A stretch of 64,000 nt of DNA from Aromatoleum tolulyticum (GTDB lineage: Bacteria > Pseudomonadota > Gammaproteobacteria > Burkholderiales > Rhodocyclaceae). Each line of letters begins with the position of its first letter. Positions within the stretch are counted from its first letter, which is position 1. Location of the stretch: positions 107,027 to 171,026 of the forward strand of contig NZ_FTMD01000011.1 of assembly GCF_900156155.1 (NCBI RefSeq). Reading direction: 5' to 3'. The translations under genes and the position numbers were made by a program. Of the stretch, positions 17,242 through 26,083 are shown in pieces. A model generated the notes under the pieces. That model was not told the origin of the DNA. It made no database searches and saw nothing but the letters and a program-made list of their open reading frames with translations.

Positions 17242-18378
17242 TCAGGACTGCAGGCTGTCGGCGAAGCCCAGCGCGCCGACGATCGCGCGGTTGATCTGCT
17301 CGGGCGCGAGCTGCAGCTCGGCAGCCTGCTTCTGTAGTTCCGTCGCGTCGAAGGATTCGCACAGGCGGGCGAGCTTGAGGAAGGGGGCGTAGGGGCCTTG
17401 CTCGAGCAGCAGCGCGTCGGTGATCGCCGAGGGCAGGTGCATCTCCTCGAGCACGCTCTGCATCGACGTGCCCAGTAGCGCGTTCAGCAGCGAGAACGCT
17501 CCGGTGATGAACAGGTTGTCGAGTTCCGACTTGTCGAAGAAGGATGTGCCGATCTGTTCCATGAAGCGCCCGCGCGCGATCGAGGTCTGCATCATCGCCG
17601 GCGCGCCCGGATCGCGGCTCGCGCTGACCAGCAGCAGCGACAGCCACTTGTTCAGATTGGCGTAGCCGAGGATGGTCACCGCGTGGCGGAAGGACTGGAT
17701 CTCGCAGCTCAGGCCGAAGCCCGCCGAGTTGATGTAGCGCAGCAGCTTGTACGACACCGCGACGTCCTGGCGCAGCACCGCCTCGATCTCCTTGATATCC
17801 GCATTGTTGCGCACGAGGTTGAGGAGCCGCACGATCTGGGCATGTGCAGGTGACAGCTCCTGTGCTGCCGGATTGCCGTACAGGAAGAACCAGCCCGAGG
17901 CGCCGTCGAAGCCCGCCTGGACGGATTCCTGGAAGGCGCTGATGTTGGGCAGGCCCCACGCGAGGGTAATCCCGGGCGAGCCGGCCGGTGTCGCGTGCCG
18001 GCGGCGGTCCATCAGCACGAAGCGCCAGTCGGCGTCGGGCGGCAGGGCGGTTCCCGGGGCGAACCAGCTCAGGCACATGCTGATCCCCGCGTCGCGCAGC
18101 TGCGGCAGCAGCGCCTGCGTCTGCGGGTGCGCGAGCGCCTGCGACGGGATTTCCACCATCGCGTTGGGCGGCGCCTGCCAGCTCATCAGCTCGGGAGTCG
18201 GAACGAGCCGGCCCAGGCAGACGAACACGGTGTGGTGCGTCGGCCAGATGTCGGCAAGGCTGTTCAGGGCATCGACCACCGAACCGATGTTCGGTCCGTG
18301 GGCAATGAGCCGGTTGGCCGTGATCGCGCGATTCCGGTTGACGACGGGTTCGCGGGTCAGGATCGTGGTCTGGGTCAT
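17242..18378 (-). CDS. HDOD-domain signalling protein with degenerate EAL-like N-terminus
   Basis: The 378-residue protein resembles the YuxH group. The N-terminal ~170 residues look like an eroded EAL domain (LTREPVVNRNRAITANRLIA start, no EAL catalytic motif). The C-terminal ~200 residues form an HDOD domain (VAVSYKLLRYINSAGFGL, then ILGYANLNKWLSLLLVSA). HDOD proteins take part in c-di-GMP and stress signalling, often by protein-protein contacts, and have no known enzymatic activity. ATG 18378 was chosen over the upstream frame start because it gives the normal start of the EAL-like fold. The next gene upstream ends only 4 bases away (stop at 18383), so the two are probably co-transcribed. 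Confidence 0.82.
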   Translation of the reverse strand: MTQTTILTREPVVNRNRAITANRLIAHGPNIGSVVDALNSLADIWPTHHTVFVCLGRLVPTPELMSWQAPPNAMVEIPSQALAHPQTQALLPQLRDAGISMCLSWFAPGTALPPDADWRFVLMDRRRHATPAGSPGITLAWGLPNISAFQESVQAGFDGASGWFFLYGNPAAQELSPAHAQIVRLLNLVRNNADIKEIEAVLRQDVAVSYKLLRYINSAGFGLSCEIQSFRHAVTILGYANLNKWLSLLLVSASRDPGAPAMMQTSIARGRFMEQIGTSFFDKSELDNLFITGAFSLLNALLGTSMQSVLEEMHLPSAITDALLLEQGPYAPFLKLARLCESFDATELQKQAAELQLAPEQINRAIVGALGFADSLQS

Positions 18379-18382
18379 GAGT

Positions 18383-19402
18383 TCAGCGTGCGTCGGTGGC
18401 GAAGGTGAAGGCGTCCGCAAAGAACGCCTCCTGCGGCAGGCCGCACTGCGCAGTCAAGTCGCTGCGCGCAGCGTCGATCATGGCCGGTGATCCGCATGCA
18501 TAGACTTCATGTGCGGACAGGTCGGGCAGGTCCGCGATGACTGCTCGATGCACGAGGCCGGTCCGCCCGTGCCAGTCGTCCTCGGCTCCCGCTTCGGACA
18601 ATACCGGAACGTAGTGGAAGCCGGGAAGGATCTTCTCCCACGAGCGCGCAAGTTCGTCCATGTAAAGGCCTGTGCGGTTGCGCGACCCCCAATAGAGGGT
18701 CATCGGTCGCGCGCTGCCGGTATGGATCGCATGCTCGACGATGCTCTTGATCGGTGCGAAACCGGTGCCGCCCGCGAGCAGCACGACCGGTGCCTGCGAG
18801 TCTTCGTGCAGTCCGAAGCTGCCGAGCGGCCCTTCGAAACGCAGGATGTCGCGTTCCTTCATGGCGTTGAAGACGTGTTCGGTGAATTCGCCGCCGGGCA
18901 CGAGGCGCACGTGCAGCTCCATGGCGTCCTCGCGGTGGGGGGCATTCGCGATCGAGAAGCTGCGGCGGCGGCCGTCGGCGAGCAGGAAGTCGATGTACTG
19001 GCCGGCGCGGAAGCGGAAGGGCTCGCTCGCGGGGAGTTTCAGCTCGATCACCATCACGTCGGGCGCGGCGCGGGTGAGGCGTTGCACGCGGCACGGCAGC
19101 TTCTTGATCGGGATGTCGCCGGCGCGGGTCACGTTGCGAGCCTCGAGCACCAGGTCGGAACGCGCCTGGGCACTGCAGAACAGGGTCATGCCGGTCGCGC
19201 GGTCGGCGTCGCCGAGCGCGGTCGCCGAGCCGACGAGGGCGACCTCGCCCTGGAGGACCTTGCCCTTGCAGGCGCCACAGGCGCCGTCACGGCAGCCGTA
19301 GGGCAGCACGAGACCCGCGGCGAGGGCCGCTTCGAGGATGGTCTGGTCGGCATCGGCCTGGAACTGCTGGCCACCTGGCTCGAGTGAAATCTGGAACGAC
19401 AT
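18383..19402 (-). CDS. Ferredoxin-NAD(P)H reductase-like flavoprotein (2Fe-2S plus FNR domains)
   Basis: The 339-residue protein fuses an N-terminal plant-type 2Fe-2S ferredoxin domain (YGCRDGACGACKGKVL, then a fourth Cys in TLFCSAQ) to FAD-binding (RSFSIANAP) and NAD-binding (LLAGGTGFAPIKSIVEHA, ending YACGSPAMI) domains. Betaproteobacterial homologues are usually called CDP-6-deoxy-delta-3,4-glucoseen reductase-like. The architecture also matches oxygenase reductase components; no oxygenase or deoxysugar genes lie nearby, so the electron acceptor is unknown. It starts at ATG 19402, 21 bases from a divergent epimerase-like gene. Confidence 0.85.
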   Translation of the reverse strand: MSFQISLEPGGQQFQADADQTILEAALAAGLVLPYGCRDGACGACKGKVLQGEVALVGSATALGDADRATGMTLFCSAQARSDLVLEARNVTRAGDIPIKKLPCRVQRLTRAAPDVMVIELKLPASEPFRFRAGQYIDFLLADGRRRSFSIANAPHREDAMELHVRLVPGGEFTEHVFNAMKERDILRFEGPLGSFGLHEDSQAPVVLLAGGTGFAPIKSIVEHAIHTGSARPMTLYWGSRNRTGLYMDELARSWEKILPGFHYVPVLSEAGAEDDWHGRTGLVHRAVIADLPDLSAHEVYACGSPAMIDAARSDLTAQCGLPQEAFFADAFTFATDAR

Positions 19403-19423
19403 CGGGCGTGAGATAATCAGTCG

Positions 19424-20308
19424 ATGAAAAGAATATTGATCGTCGGTAGCGGCGACGTGGCCCGGCGCGCGATTCCGTGGCTCGTGCGGCGCTTCAGGGT
19501 GTTTGCCCTGGTGCGCAGTGCAGAGGGGCTCGCCGGATTGCGGGCGCTCGGTGCAACGCCGGTGTTCGCCGACCTCGACGACCGGCGCAGCCTGCAGCGC
19601 CTGGCCGGGATCGCGGATGCCGTCATGCATTTCGCGCCGCCCCCCGACCGCGGCACGCGGGATACGCGTACGGCAAGCCTGCTGGCGGCACTCGCGTGCG
19701 CAACGAGTCTACCACAGCGCCTCGTCTATATAAGTACGACGGGCGTGTATGGCGATTGCGGCGGCCGGCACATCGACGAAAGCCATCCATGCCGCCCGCA
19801 GACCGCGCGGGCGCAGCGTCGCGTCGATGCCGAGCGCCGCTTGCGGCGCTTCGGCGTGCGGAGCGGGGCGCGGGTTTGCATGCTGCGCGCGCCGGGCATC
19901 TATGCGGGCGACCGTCTGCCGGTGGCGAGACTGGAGCGCGGCGAGCCGGTGTTGTGTGCGGAAGAGGACGTCTTTACCAACCACATCCACGCCGAGGATC
20001 TCGCGCGCCTGTCGTGCCTCGCGCTTTTCCGTGGCGGTGCCGGACGCGTCTACAATGCCGTCGATGATACATGCATGAAGATGGGCGACTATTTCGACTT
20101 TGCCGCCGACTGTTTCGGCCTGCCGCGGCCGCAGCGCCTGTCGCGTGCGGAACTCGCGACGCGGATTTCGCCGATGGCCCTGTCCTTCATGAGCGAGTCG
20201 CGGCAGCTCGACAATCGCCGCATCCGGCGGGAGCTGCGGGTGCGGCTGCTGTACCCGACCGTGCGCGAAGGCTTCGCCGCGGCGCTCAACCGCAAACAAT
20301 CAAGCTAG
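19424..20308 (+). CDS. NAD-dependent epimerase/dehydratase-like (extended SDR) protein
   Basis: This 294-residue Rossmann protein has an N-terminal RILIVGSGDVARRA (nucleotide-binding, with GSGDVA instead of the usual GxxGxxG) and an active-site-like YISTTGVYGDCGG (STTGVYG). The usual YxxxK is not clear. Family members act on nucleotide sugars or related compounds. It is close to the YeeZ-like group of atypical SDRs. It is divergent from the flavoprotein gene and followed, 9 bases after its stop, by hemJ, so it may share a transcript with it. Confidence 0.75.
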   Translation: MKRILIVGSGDVARRAIPWLVRRFRVFALVRSAEGLAGLRALGATPVFADLDDRRSLQRLAGIADAVMHFAPPPDRGTRDTRTASLLAALACATSLPQRLVYISTTGVYGDCGGRHIDESHPCRPQTARAQRRVDAERRLRRFGVRSGARVCMLRAPGIYAGDRLPVARLERGEPVLCAEEDVFTNHIHAEDLARLSCLALFRGGAGRVYNAVDDTCMKMGDYFDFAADCFGLPRPQRLSRAELATRISPMALSFMSESRQLDNRRIRRELRVRLLYPTVREGFAAALNRKQSS

Positions 20309-20317
20309 GAGTATTCG

Positions 20318-20737
20318 ATGCTGGTAGTGAAAGCCCTGCACATTTCGTTCGTCGTGGCCTGGTTCGCCGGCCTGTTTTACCTGCCGCGCCTGTTCGTGAA
20401 CCATGCGATGGTGGATGATGCGGCGACGCGTGAGCGGCTGGCGCTGATGGAGCACAAGCTCTACCGTTTCATGACGCCGCTGGGAATCCTCGCCGTCGTG
20501 CTCGGCTTCTGGTTGTGGTTCGGCTACGGCGACATGATCGCGATCGGTGGCTGGCTGCACGCGAAGACCGCGCTCGTGAGTTTCCTGATCGTCTATCACC
20601 TTTACTGCGGCAGGCTCATGCGCGATTTCGCCGCCGGGCGCAACACTCGCAGCCATAAGTGGTACCGCGTGTTCAACGAGGTGCCGGTGCTGGTGCTGTT
20701 CGCGGCCGTGTTCCTTGTCGTGCTGAAGCCCTTCTGA
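20318..20737 (+). CDS. hemJ: Protoporphyrinogen IX oxidase HemJ
   Basis: The 139-residue membrane protein has four hydrophobic helices. The family's conserved histidine lies in the first helix (LHISFVVAWFAGLFYLPRLF), and further conserved residues in helix 3 (WLHAKTALV) and the HKWYRVFNEVPV segment. HemJ oxidises protoporphyrinogen IX to protoporphyrin IX in haem synthesis and replaces HemG/HemY in many proteobacteria. A good AGGAG ribosome-binding site precedes the ATG. The haem pathway gene hemL lies elsewhere in this window (44253). Confidence 0.88.
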   Translation: MLVVKALHISFVVAWFAGLFYLPRLFVNHAMVDDAATRERLALMEHKLYRFMTPLGILAVVLGFWLWFGYGDMIAIGGWLHAKTALVSFLIVYHLYCGRLMRDFAAGRNTRSHKWYRVFNEVPVLVLFAAVFLVVLKPF

Positions 20738-20804
20738 GCGGCACCGCCCGCGCGGGCTTCGAGCCGTTTCCATTCCCGTTCGTCTTCGACTTCCTTCGTC
20801 CCCC

Positions 20805-21965
20805 ATGTCCGAATCCTTCTTTTCCCCCTGTCCGCGCGGTCTCGAGCCGATGCTCGCCGAGGAACTTACCGCGCTCGGTGCGCGGGACGTCGAGGCGACC
20901 CACGGCGGCGTCGGTTTCTCCGGCGACTGGCAGACCTGCTATCGCGCCAACCTCGAGAGCCGGATCGCCACCCGCGTGATGTGGCGCCTCGCACAGGGGC
21001 GCTACCAGTCCGAGGAGGACATCTACCGGCTCGCCTATGGCGCGACCTGGGCTAAATGGTTCACCGTCGATGACACGATCCGCATCTACGTGACCGCGAA
21101 GCAGTCGCCCCTGCGCAGTCTCGAGTTCGTCACGCTGAAAATCAAGGATGCCGTGTGCGACCACTTCCGCACCGTGACGGGCAAGCGCCCCAGCGTCGAT
21201 ACGGCGAACCCGGCGGTGCGCATCCACGCCTTCCTGACGCGCGACCGCGTCACGCTTTACCTCGATACCTCGGGCGAGCCCCTGTACAAGCGCGGCTACA
21301 AGCCTGCCGCAGTCGAGGCGCCGCTGAAGGAGAACCTCGCTGCGGGCATCCTGCGCATCAGCGGCTGGCAGCCGGGCGAGGCACTCATCGATCCGATGTG
21401 CGGCAGCGGCACTTTCCTGATCGAGGCGGCACAGATCGCGCTCGACATCGCGCCGGGCCTCGGTCGCAGCTTCGCCTTCGAGCGTTTCCGCCACTTCGAC
21501 GGTGCCGCCTGGGCGGCCATCCGCAAGGCTGCAGAGGTGCGGCGCAAGTCGCCGCGCCCCTTGCGCATCTACGGCTCCGACGTGGTCGGCGAGCAGGTGC
21601 GGCGCTCGCGCGTGAACCTGCAGGCGGCGGGGCTCGCGGACTGCGTGACGCTCGATCGCGCGGACTTCCTGGCACGCGAGGCGCCGGCGGCGGAAGGGGT
21701 GATGGTGACCAATCCGCCCTACGGCGTGCGCATCGGCGAGGCGGAGGAACTGGCGGCGCTGTATCCGCAGTTCGGCGATGCGCTGAAGAAGCACTGGAGC
21801 GGCTGGCGCTGCTATTTCCTGTCGGCGGATCCGGCGCTGCCCAAGCTGATCGGACTGAAGGCGAGCAAGCGCACGCCGCTCTTCAACGGCGCGCTCGAGT
21901 GCCGCGTGTTCGAGTACAAAATGATCGCGGGCAGCAACCGGCGCAAACCGGCCGAAGAAGCCTGA
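20805..21965 (+). CDS. RlmL/Trm-G10-type rRNA methyltransferase (THUMP plus SAM domain)
   Basis: The 386-residue protein has an N-terminal ferredoxin-like/THUMP region (FSPCPRGLEPMLAEEL to about residue 160) and a Rossmann methyltransferase domain with the SAM motif DPMCGSGTFLIEAA and the amino-methyltransferase motif NPPYG. This corresponds to the N-terminal half of E. coli RlmL, which makes m2G2445 in 23S rRNA. The RlmK half is absent, so rlmL is a likely but not certain role; a tRNA G10-type target is an alternative. It follows hemJ by 67 bases. Confidence 0.85.
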   Translation: MSESFFSPCPRGLEPMLAEELTALGARDVEATHGGVGFSGDWQTCYRANLESRIATRVMWRLAQGRYQSEEDIYRLAYGATWAKWFTVDDTIRIYVTAKQSPLRSLEFVTLKIKDAVCDHFRTVTGKRPSVDTANPAVRIHAFLTRDRVTLYLDTSGEPLYKRGYKPAAVEAPLKENLAAGILRISGWQPGEALIDPMCGSGTFLIEAAQIALDIAPGLGRSFAFERFRHFDGAAWAAIRKAAEVRRKSPRPLRIYGSDVVGEQVRRSRVNLQAAGLADCVTLDRADFLAREAPAAEGVMVTNPPYGVRIGEAEELAALYPQFGDALKKHWSGWRCYFLSADPALPKLIGLKASKRTPLFNGALECRVFEYKMIAGSNRRKPAEEA

Positions 21966-22007
21966 TGAAGGAGTTCGCGGCTAACTTTCCGGTCGTGGTC
22001 GCATGCC

Positions 22008-22053
22008 CGGACTCGGAGTTTGTGCAGAAACCGTAGCGAGCGGTCCGAGTCCG
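22008..22053. repeat. Inverted repeat between convergent rlmL-like and pilU genes
   Basis: Perfect 10-base arms CGGACTCGGA (22008-22017) and TCCGAGTCCG (22044-22053) are separated by 26 bases. The position between two converging genes suggests a structured transcription end, but no T-run follows. The rest of 21966-22147 holds no gene that I can support. Confidence 0.5.
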
Positions 22054-22147
22054 TTCCGAGAAGCGCAACCGTAGAGGTGGTACGGTGACGCGTCTGCCAA
22101 ATTCGGCAGGAGCGGAATCGGGGCGCGCAGCAGGTTTATTCGCAAAC

Positions 22148-23281
22148 TCAGACGATGTCGAGGTGCTGGATCCCGGACACGAGGTCCTTCTCGCCGAGCT
22201 TGCTGTTGAGCTTGATCTGCAGGCGCAGGTCATTCACCGAGTCGGCGTTGCGCAGCGCATCCTCGTAGGAAATCCGCTCCTCCTCGTACAGGTCGAAGAG
22301 TGCCTGGTCGAAGGTCTGCATCCCCAGTTCGCGCGAGCGCTTCATCACTTCCTTGATGCCCGGCACCTCGCCCTTGAAGATCAGGTCCGAGATCAGCGGC
22401 GAGTTGAGCAGCACCTCGACGGCCGGCACGCGCCCTTTCTCGCCCTTCTTCGGCAGCAGGCGCTGCGAGATCAGCGCGCGCAGGTTGAGCGACAGGTCCA
22501 TCAGCAGCTGCTGGCGGCGGTCTTCCGGGAAGAAGTTGATGATGCGGTCGAGTGCCTGGTTCGCGCTGTTCGCGTGCAGCGTGGCGAGGCACAGGTGGCC
22601 GGTCTCGGCGAACGCGATCGCGTAGTCCATCGTTTCGCGGTCGCGGATTTCGCCCATCAGGATCACGTCCGGGGCTTGGCGTAGGGTGTTCTTCAGTGCC
22701 GCTTCCCAGCTGTCGGTGTCGATGCCGATCTCGCGCTGCGTGACGATGCAGTTCTTGTGCAGATGCACGTATTCGATCGGGTCCTCGACCGTGATGATGT
22801 GGCCGTAGGAGTGTTCGTTACGGAAGTCCACCATCGCCGCGAGCGAGGTCGTCTTGCCGGTGCCGGTGCCGCCGACGAAGATCACGAGACCGCGCTTGGC
22901 CATTGCGACGTCGCGCAGCACTGCGGGCATGCCCAGCTCGTCGAAGGTCGGGATCTTCTGCGCGATCGTGCGCAGCACGAGGCCGACCTTGCCCTGCTGG
23001 ATGAAGGCATTGGCACGGAAGCGGCCGATGCCCGCCGGCGAGATCGCGAAGTTGCATTCCTTGGTGGATTCGAATTCGGCCGCCTGACGGTCGTTCATGA
23101 CCGCGCGCGCGAGTTCGGCGGTGTGCTGCTGCGTGAGCGACTGGTTCGACTGCGGGATGACGCGTCCGTCGACCTTGATGGCAGGCGGGAAGCCCCCGGT
23201 GATGAAGAGGTCGGAGCCGTTCTTCTGCACCATCAGCCGGAGCAGATCGTGCATGAACTTGAGGGCCTGATCGCGTTCCAT
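22148..23281 (-). CDS. pilU: Type IV pilus retraction ATPase PilU
   Basis: The 377-residue secretion-type hexameric ATPase has a PAS-like N-domain, Walker A GGTGTGKTT, an Asp box (TVEDPIEYVH), a Walker B region with VILMGEIRD and a His box (ATLHANSANQALDR). PilU is the accessory retraction motor that helps PilT depolymerise type IV pili. It differs from PilT by the longer C-terminus and by GTGTGK in place of PTGSGK. A GGAG ribosome-binding site precedes the ATG. It follows pilT after about 130 bases; the pair is conserved in betaproteobacteria. Confidence 0.93.
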   Translation of the reverse strand: MERDQALKFMHDLLRLMVQKNGSDLFITGGFPPAIKVDGRVIPQSNQSLTQQHTAELARAVMNDRQAAEFESTKECNFAISPAGIGRFRANAFIQQGKVGLVLRTIAQKIPTFDELGMPAVLRDVAMAKRGLVIFVGGTGTGKTTSLAAMVDFRNEHSYGHIITVEDPIEYVHLHKNCIVTQREIGIDTDSWEAALKNTLRQAPDVILMGEIRDRETMDYAIAFAETGHLCLATLHANSANQALDRIINFFPEDRRQQLLMDLSLNLRALISQRLLPKKGEKGRVPAVEVLLNSPLISDLIFKGEVPGIKEVMKRSRELGMQTFDQALFDLYEEERISYEDALRNADSVNDLRLQIKLNSKLGEKDLVSGIQHLDIV

Positions 23282-23412
23282 GTGTTGCGCTCCAGCGGAT
23301 TTTCGGGGGGCTGCAAATTTGAATTATGTTCCTCGCGCGCGCCCGCGTGAACGGCGCGGCGTGCGGGAAGCGCCGGCGGACGTGACGTAGTGGCCGTTCC
23401 GTGGCGCGGCGG

Positions 23413-24453
23413 TCAGCCGAAGTTGTCCTTGTTCTGCGCCTTGAGCTTGGCTTCCGCGGGCGAGATGACGTTGCGGCGCACGAGGTCGAGCAGGCACTGG
23501 TCCAGCGTCTGCATGCCGACGTTCTGGCCGGTCTGGATCGACGAGTACATCTGCGCGATCTTGTTTTCGCGGATCAGGTTGCGGATGGCGGGGGTGCCGA
23601 TCATGATTTCGTGCGCGGCGACGCGGCCCTGGCCGTCCTTGGTCTTCAGCAGGGTCTGCGAAATGACGGCGCGCAGCGATTCGGACAGCATCGAGCGCAC
23701 CATCTCCTTTTCGGCGGCCGGGAACACGTCGACGATACGGTCGATGGTCTTGGCGGCCGAGGAAGTGTGCAGGGTGCCGAACACGAGGTGGCCGGTCTCG
23801 GCGCCGGTCAGCGCGAGGCGGATGGTTTCGAGGTCGCGTAGCTCGCCGACGAGGATCACGTCCGGGTCTTCGCGCAGTGCCGAACGCAGCGCATTGTTGA
23901 ACGACAGCGTGTCGCGCGCGACCTCGCGCTGGTTGATCAGGCAGCGCTTCGACTCATGCACGAATTCGATCGGGTCCTCGATCGTGAGGATGTGGCCGTA
24001 TTCGTTGTCGTTGATGTGGTCGACCATCGCGGCGAGCGTCGTGGACTTGCCCGAGCCGGTCGGGCCGGTGACGAGCACGATGCCGCGCGGCTGGTTGGAG
24101 ATGTCCTTGAAGATCTTCGGACAGTTGAGTTCTTCGAGGCTCAGCACCTTCGACGGAATGGTCCGGAACACGGCGGCCGCGCCGCGGTTCTGGTTGAAGG
24201 CGTTGACGCGGAAGCGCGCGAGGTTGGGCACCGCGAACGAGAAGTCGCACTCCAGTACTTCCTCGTACTGTTTGCGCTGCTGGTCGTTCATGATGTCATA
24301 CACCATGGAGTGCACGTCCTTGTGCTCCATCGGCGGCAGGTTGATGCGCCGCACGTCGCCATGCACGCGGATCATGGGCGGCAGGCCGGACGAGAGATGG
24401 AGGTCGGAGGCCTTGTTCTTGACCGCAAAGGCCAGCAGTTCGGTGATGTCCAT
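23413..24453 (-). CDS. pilT: Type IV pilus retraction ATPase PilT
   Basis: The 346-residue twitching-motility ATPase has an N-terminus typical of PilT (MDITELLAFAVKNKASDLHLSSGLPPM), Walker A GPTGSGKST, an Asp box (TIEDPIEFVH), AIRNLIRE near the C-terminus, and the retraction-linked segment VGELRDLETI. It powers pilus retraction. It is divergent from yggS, an arrangement (pilU-pilT / yggS-proC-yggT) found across beta- and gammaproteobacteria. It should be an output target of the Pil-Chp system encoded at 32346-42178. Confidence 0.95.
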   Translation of the reverse strand: MDITELLAFAVKNKASDLHLSSGLPPMIRVHGDVRRINLPPMEHKDVHSMVYDIMNDQQRKQYEEVLECDFSFAVPNLARFRVNAFNQNRGAAAVFRTIPSKVLSLEELNCPKIFKDISNQPRGIVLVTGPTGSGKSTTLAAMVDHINDNEYGHILTIEDPIEFVHESKRCLINQREVARDTLSFNNALRSALREDPDVILVGELRDLETIRLALTGAETGHLVFGTLHTSSAAKTIDRIVDVFPAAEKEMVRSMLSESLRAVISQTLLKTKDGQGRVAAHEIMIGTPAIRNLIRENKIAQMYSSIQTGQNVGMQTLDQCLLDLVRRNVISPAEAKLKAQNKDNFG

Positions 24454-24517
24454 GGGTTCTTCGACGGTGTTCGGAAAGGAGCGTGCGGAAAGGCCGGCTG
24501 GTGCGCGGTGCTATACT

Positions 24518-24534
24518 CGCCCGGGCCGGATTTT
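24518..24534 (+). promoter_or_regulatory. Putative extended -10 promoter of the yggS operon
   Basis: TGcTATACT at 24519-24527 is a strong extended -10 element, about 28 bases before the yggS start and in the divergent gap with pilT. The -35 region is weak, as is usual for extended -10 promoters. Confidence 0.5.
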
Positions 24535-24555
24535 CGAGACCAGTGCCGCCGCTAT

Positions 24556-25257
24556 ATGACAACAATCGCCGCCAACTTGCAAGCCGTGCGCGAGCGCGTG
24601 GCCCGTGCTGCGATCGCCGCGGGGCGCAGGCCCGAGGACGTCGTCCTGCTGGCCGTCAGCAAGACCTGGCCGGCATATTGCGTGGCCGCGGCGGCCGAAG
24701 CCGGGCAGCGGCTTTTCGGTGAAAACTACGTGCAGGAAGGCGTCGCGAAGATTGCCGAGCTGAGGGCGCGTGCGCTCGAATGGCATTTCATCGGTCCGCT
24801 CCAGAGCAACAAGACGCGCCCCGTTGCGGCGCATTTCGACTGGGTGCATTCGGTCGATCGCCTGAAGCTTGCCGAGCGCCTGTCCGAGCAGCGGGACGCG
24901 GAATTGCCGCCGCTCGACCTGTGCATCCAGGTGAACGTGAGCGGCGAGGCGAGCAAGAGCGGGGTTGCGCCGGACGAGGTGCCCGAGCTGGCGCGACAGG
25001 TGGCGGCCCTGCCGCGGCTGCGCTTGCGGGGGCTGATGGCGATCCCCGAGCCCGATGGGGACGAGGGCCTGCTGCGCAGCCGCTTCGCGACCGTGCGCCG
25101 GCTGCGCGACGAACTCAACGCCGCCGGCTTCGCGCTCGACACGCTGTCGATGGGGATGTCGCACGATCTCGAACTGGCGATCGCCGAAGGGGCGACCATG
25201 GTGCGGGTGGGTACCGCGATTTTCGGAACACGCAAGTTGCGTGAGGAACAGACATGA
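24556..25257 (+). CDS. YggS/PLPBP pyridoxal phosphate homeostasis protein
   Basis: The 233-residue single-domain PLP-binding protein of the alanine racemase N-terminal fold has the PLP lysine in LLAVSKTWP (K36). Other conserved parts are FGENYVQEG, WHFIGPLQSNKTR and the C-terminal SMGMSHDLELAIAEGATMVRVG. It buffers PLP and affects amino-acid and B6 homeostasis rather than catalysing a known reaction. The ATG at 24556 follows the putative promoter; the long upstream frame lies antisense to pilT and is not coding. It overlaps proC by 4 bases. Confidence 0.93.
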   Translation: MTTIAANLQAVRERVARAAIAAGRRPEDVVLLAVSKTWPAYCVAAAAEAGQRLFGENYVQEGVAKIAELRARALEWHFIGPLQSNKTRPVAAHFDWVHSVDRLKLAERLSEQRDAELPPLDLCIQVNVSGEASKSGVAPDEVPELARQVAALPRLRLRGLMAIPEPDGDEGLLRSRFATVRRLRDELNAAGFALDTLSMGMSHDLELAIAEGATMVRVGTAIFGTRKLREEQT

Positions 25258-26078
25258 CGGAACGGATCAGGATCAGTTTCCTGGGGGGCGGCAACATGGC
25301 GTCGGCGTTGATCGGCGGCATGCTGGAGCGCGGGTTCGCCGCGGCCGACATCCAGGTCGTGGAATTGCAGGAAGACGGGCGCAAGCGCCTGGCGGAGCGC
25401 TTCGGCGTGCGCGCGGTGGGCGCGGTCGATGACGCGCTGCTCGATTGCGACGTGCTGGTGCTGGCGGTGAAACCGCAGCAGATGAAGGCGGCGCTCGCGC
25501 CGCTGGCGGGCCGGCTGGCGCGCCAGGTGGTCGTGAGTATCGCGGCCGGACTGCGGCTGGCGGACATCGGTCGCTGGCTGGGCGGCTATGCCGGACTCGT
25601 GCGGGTGATGCCGAATACGCCGGCGCTGATCGGCGCGGGCGTGTCGGGCCTGTATGCCGATCCGTCGGTGGACGCCGCGGGACGCGCCGCGGCCGAGCGC
25701 GTGCTGGCAGCGGTCGGCAGCACGGTGTGGATCGCCGACGAGACGCAGATGGATGCGGTCACGGCGGTATCGGGCAGCGGTCCGGCCTACGTCTTCCACT
25801 TCATCGAGGCGCTGGAGGCGGCCGGGGCGTCGCTCGGCTTCGATGCGGCGACCGCGCGCAAGCTGGCGATCGACACCGTGCTCGGCGCAGCGAAGCTCGC
25901 GGCCGGCTCCGATGAGGCGCCGGGCGTGCTGCGCGAGCGGGTCACCTCGAAGGGGGGCACGACCGAGGCGGCGCTCGCGAGCATGAAGGCGTCGGGCTTC
26001 TTCGATGCGATCGTGACCGCGGTGAAGGCCGCCGAGGTGCGCGGGCGCGAACTCGGCGAACAACTGGGCAAGGACTGA
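25254..26078 (+). CDS. proC: Pyrroline-5-carboxylate reductase ProC
   Basis: The 274-residue enzyme catalyses the NAD(P)H-dependent last step of proline synthesis. Motifs are an N-terminal dinucleotide fold (ISFLGGGNMASALIGGML), the segment RVMPNTPALIGAGVSGL, and the C-terminal signature starting AVSGSGPAYVFHFIEAL and ending VTSKGGTTEAALA. It is coupled to yggS by ATGA and preceded by GAGGA. Pairing with yggS and yggT is conserved. Confidence 0.95.
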   Translation: MTERIRISFLGGGNMASALIGGMLERGFAAADIQVVELQEDGRKRLAERFGVRAVGAVDDALLDCDVLVLAVKPQQMKAALAPLAGRLARQVVVSIAAGLRLADIGRWLGGYAGLVRVMPNTPALIGAGVSGLYADPSVDAAGRAAAERVLAAVGSTVWIADETQMDAVTAVSGSGPAYVFHFIEALEAAGASLGFDAATARKLAIDTVLGAAKLAAGSDEAPGVLRERVTSKGGTTEAALASMKASGFFDAIVTAVKAAEVRGRELGEQLGKD

Positions 26079-26083
26079 GCGCG

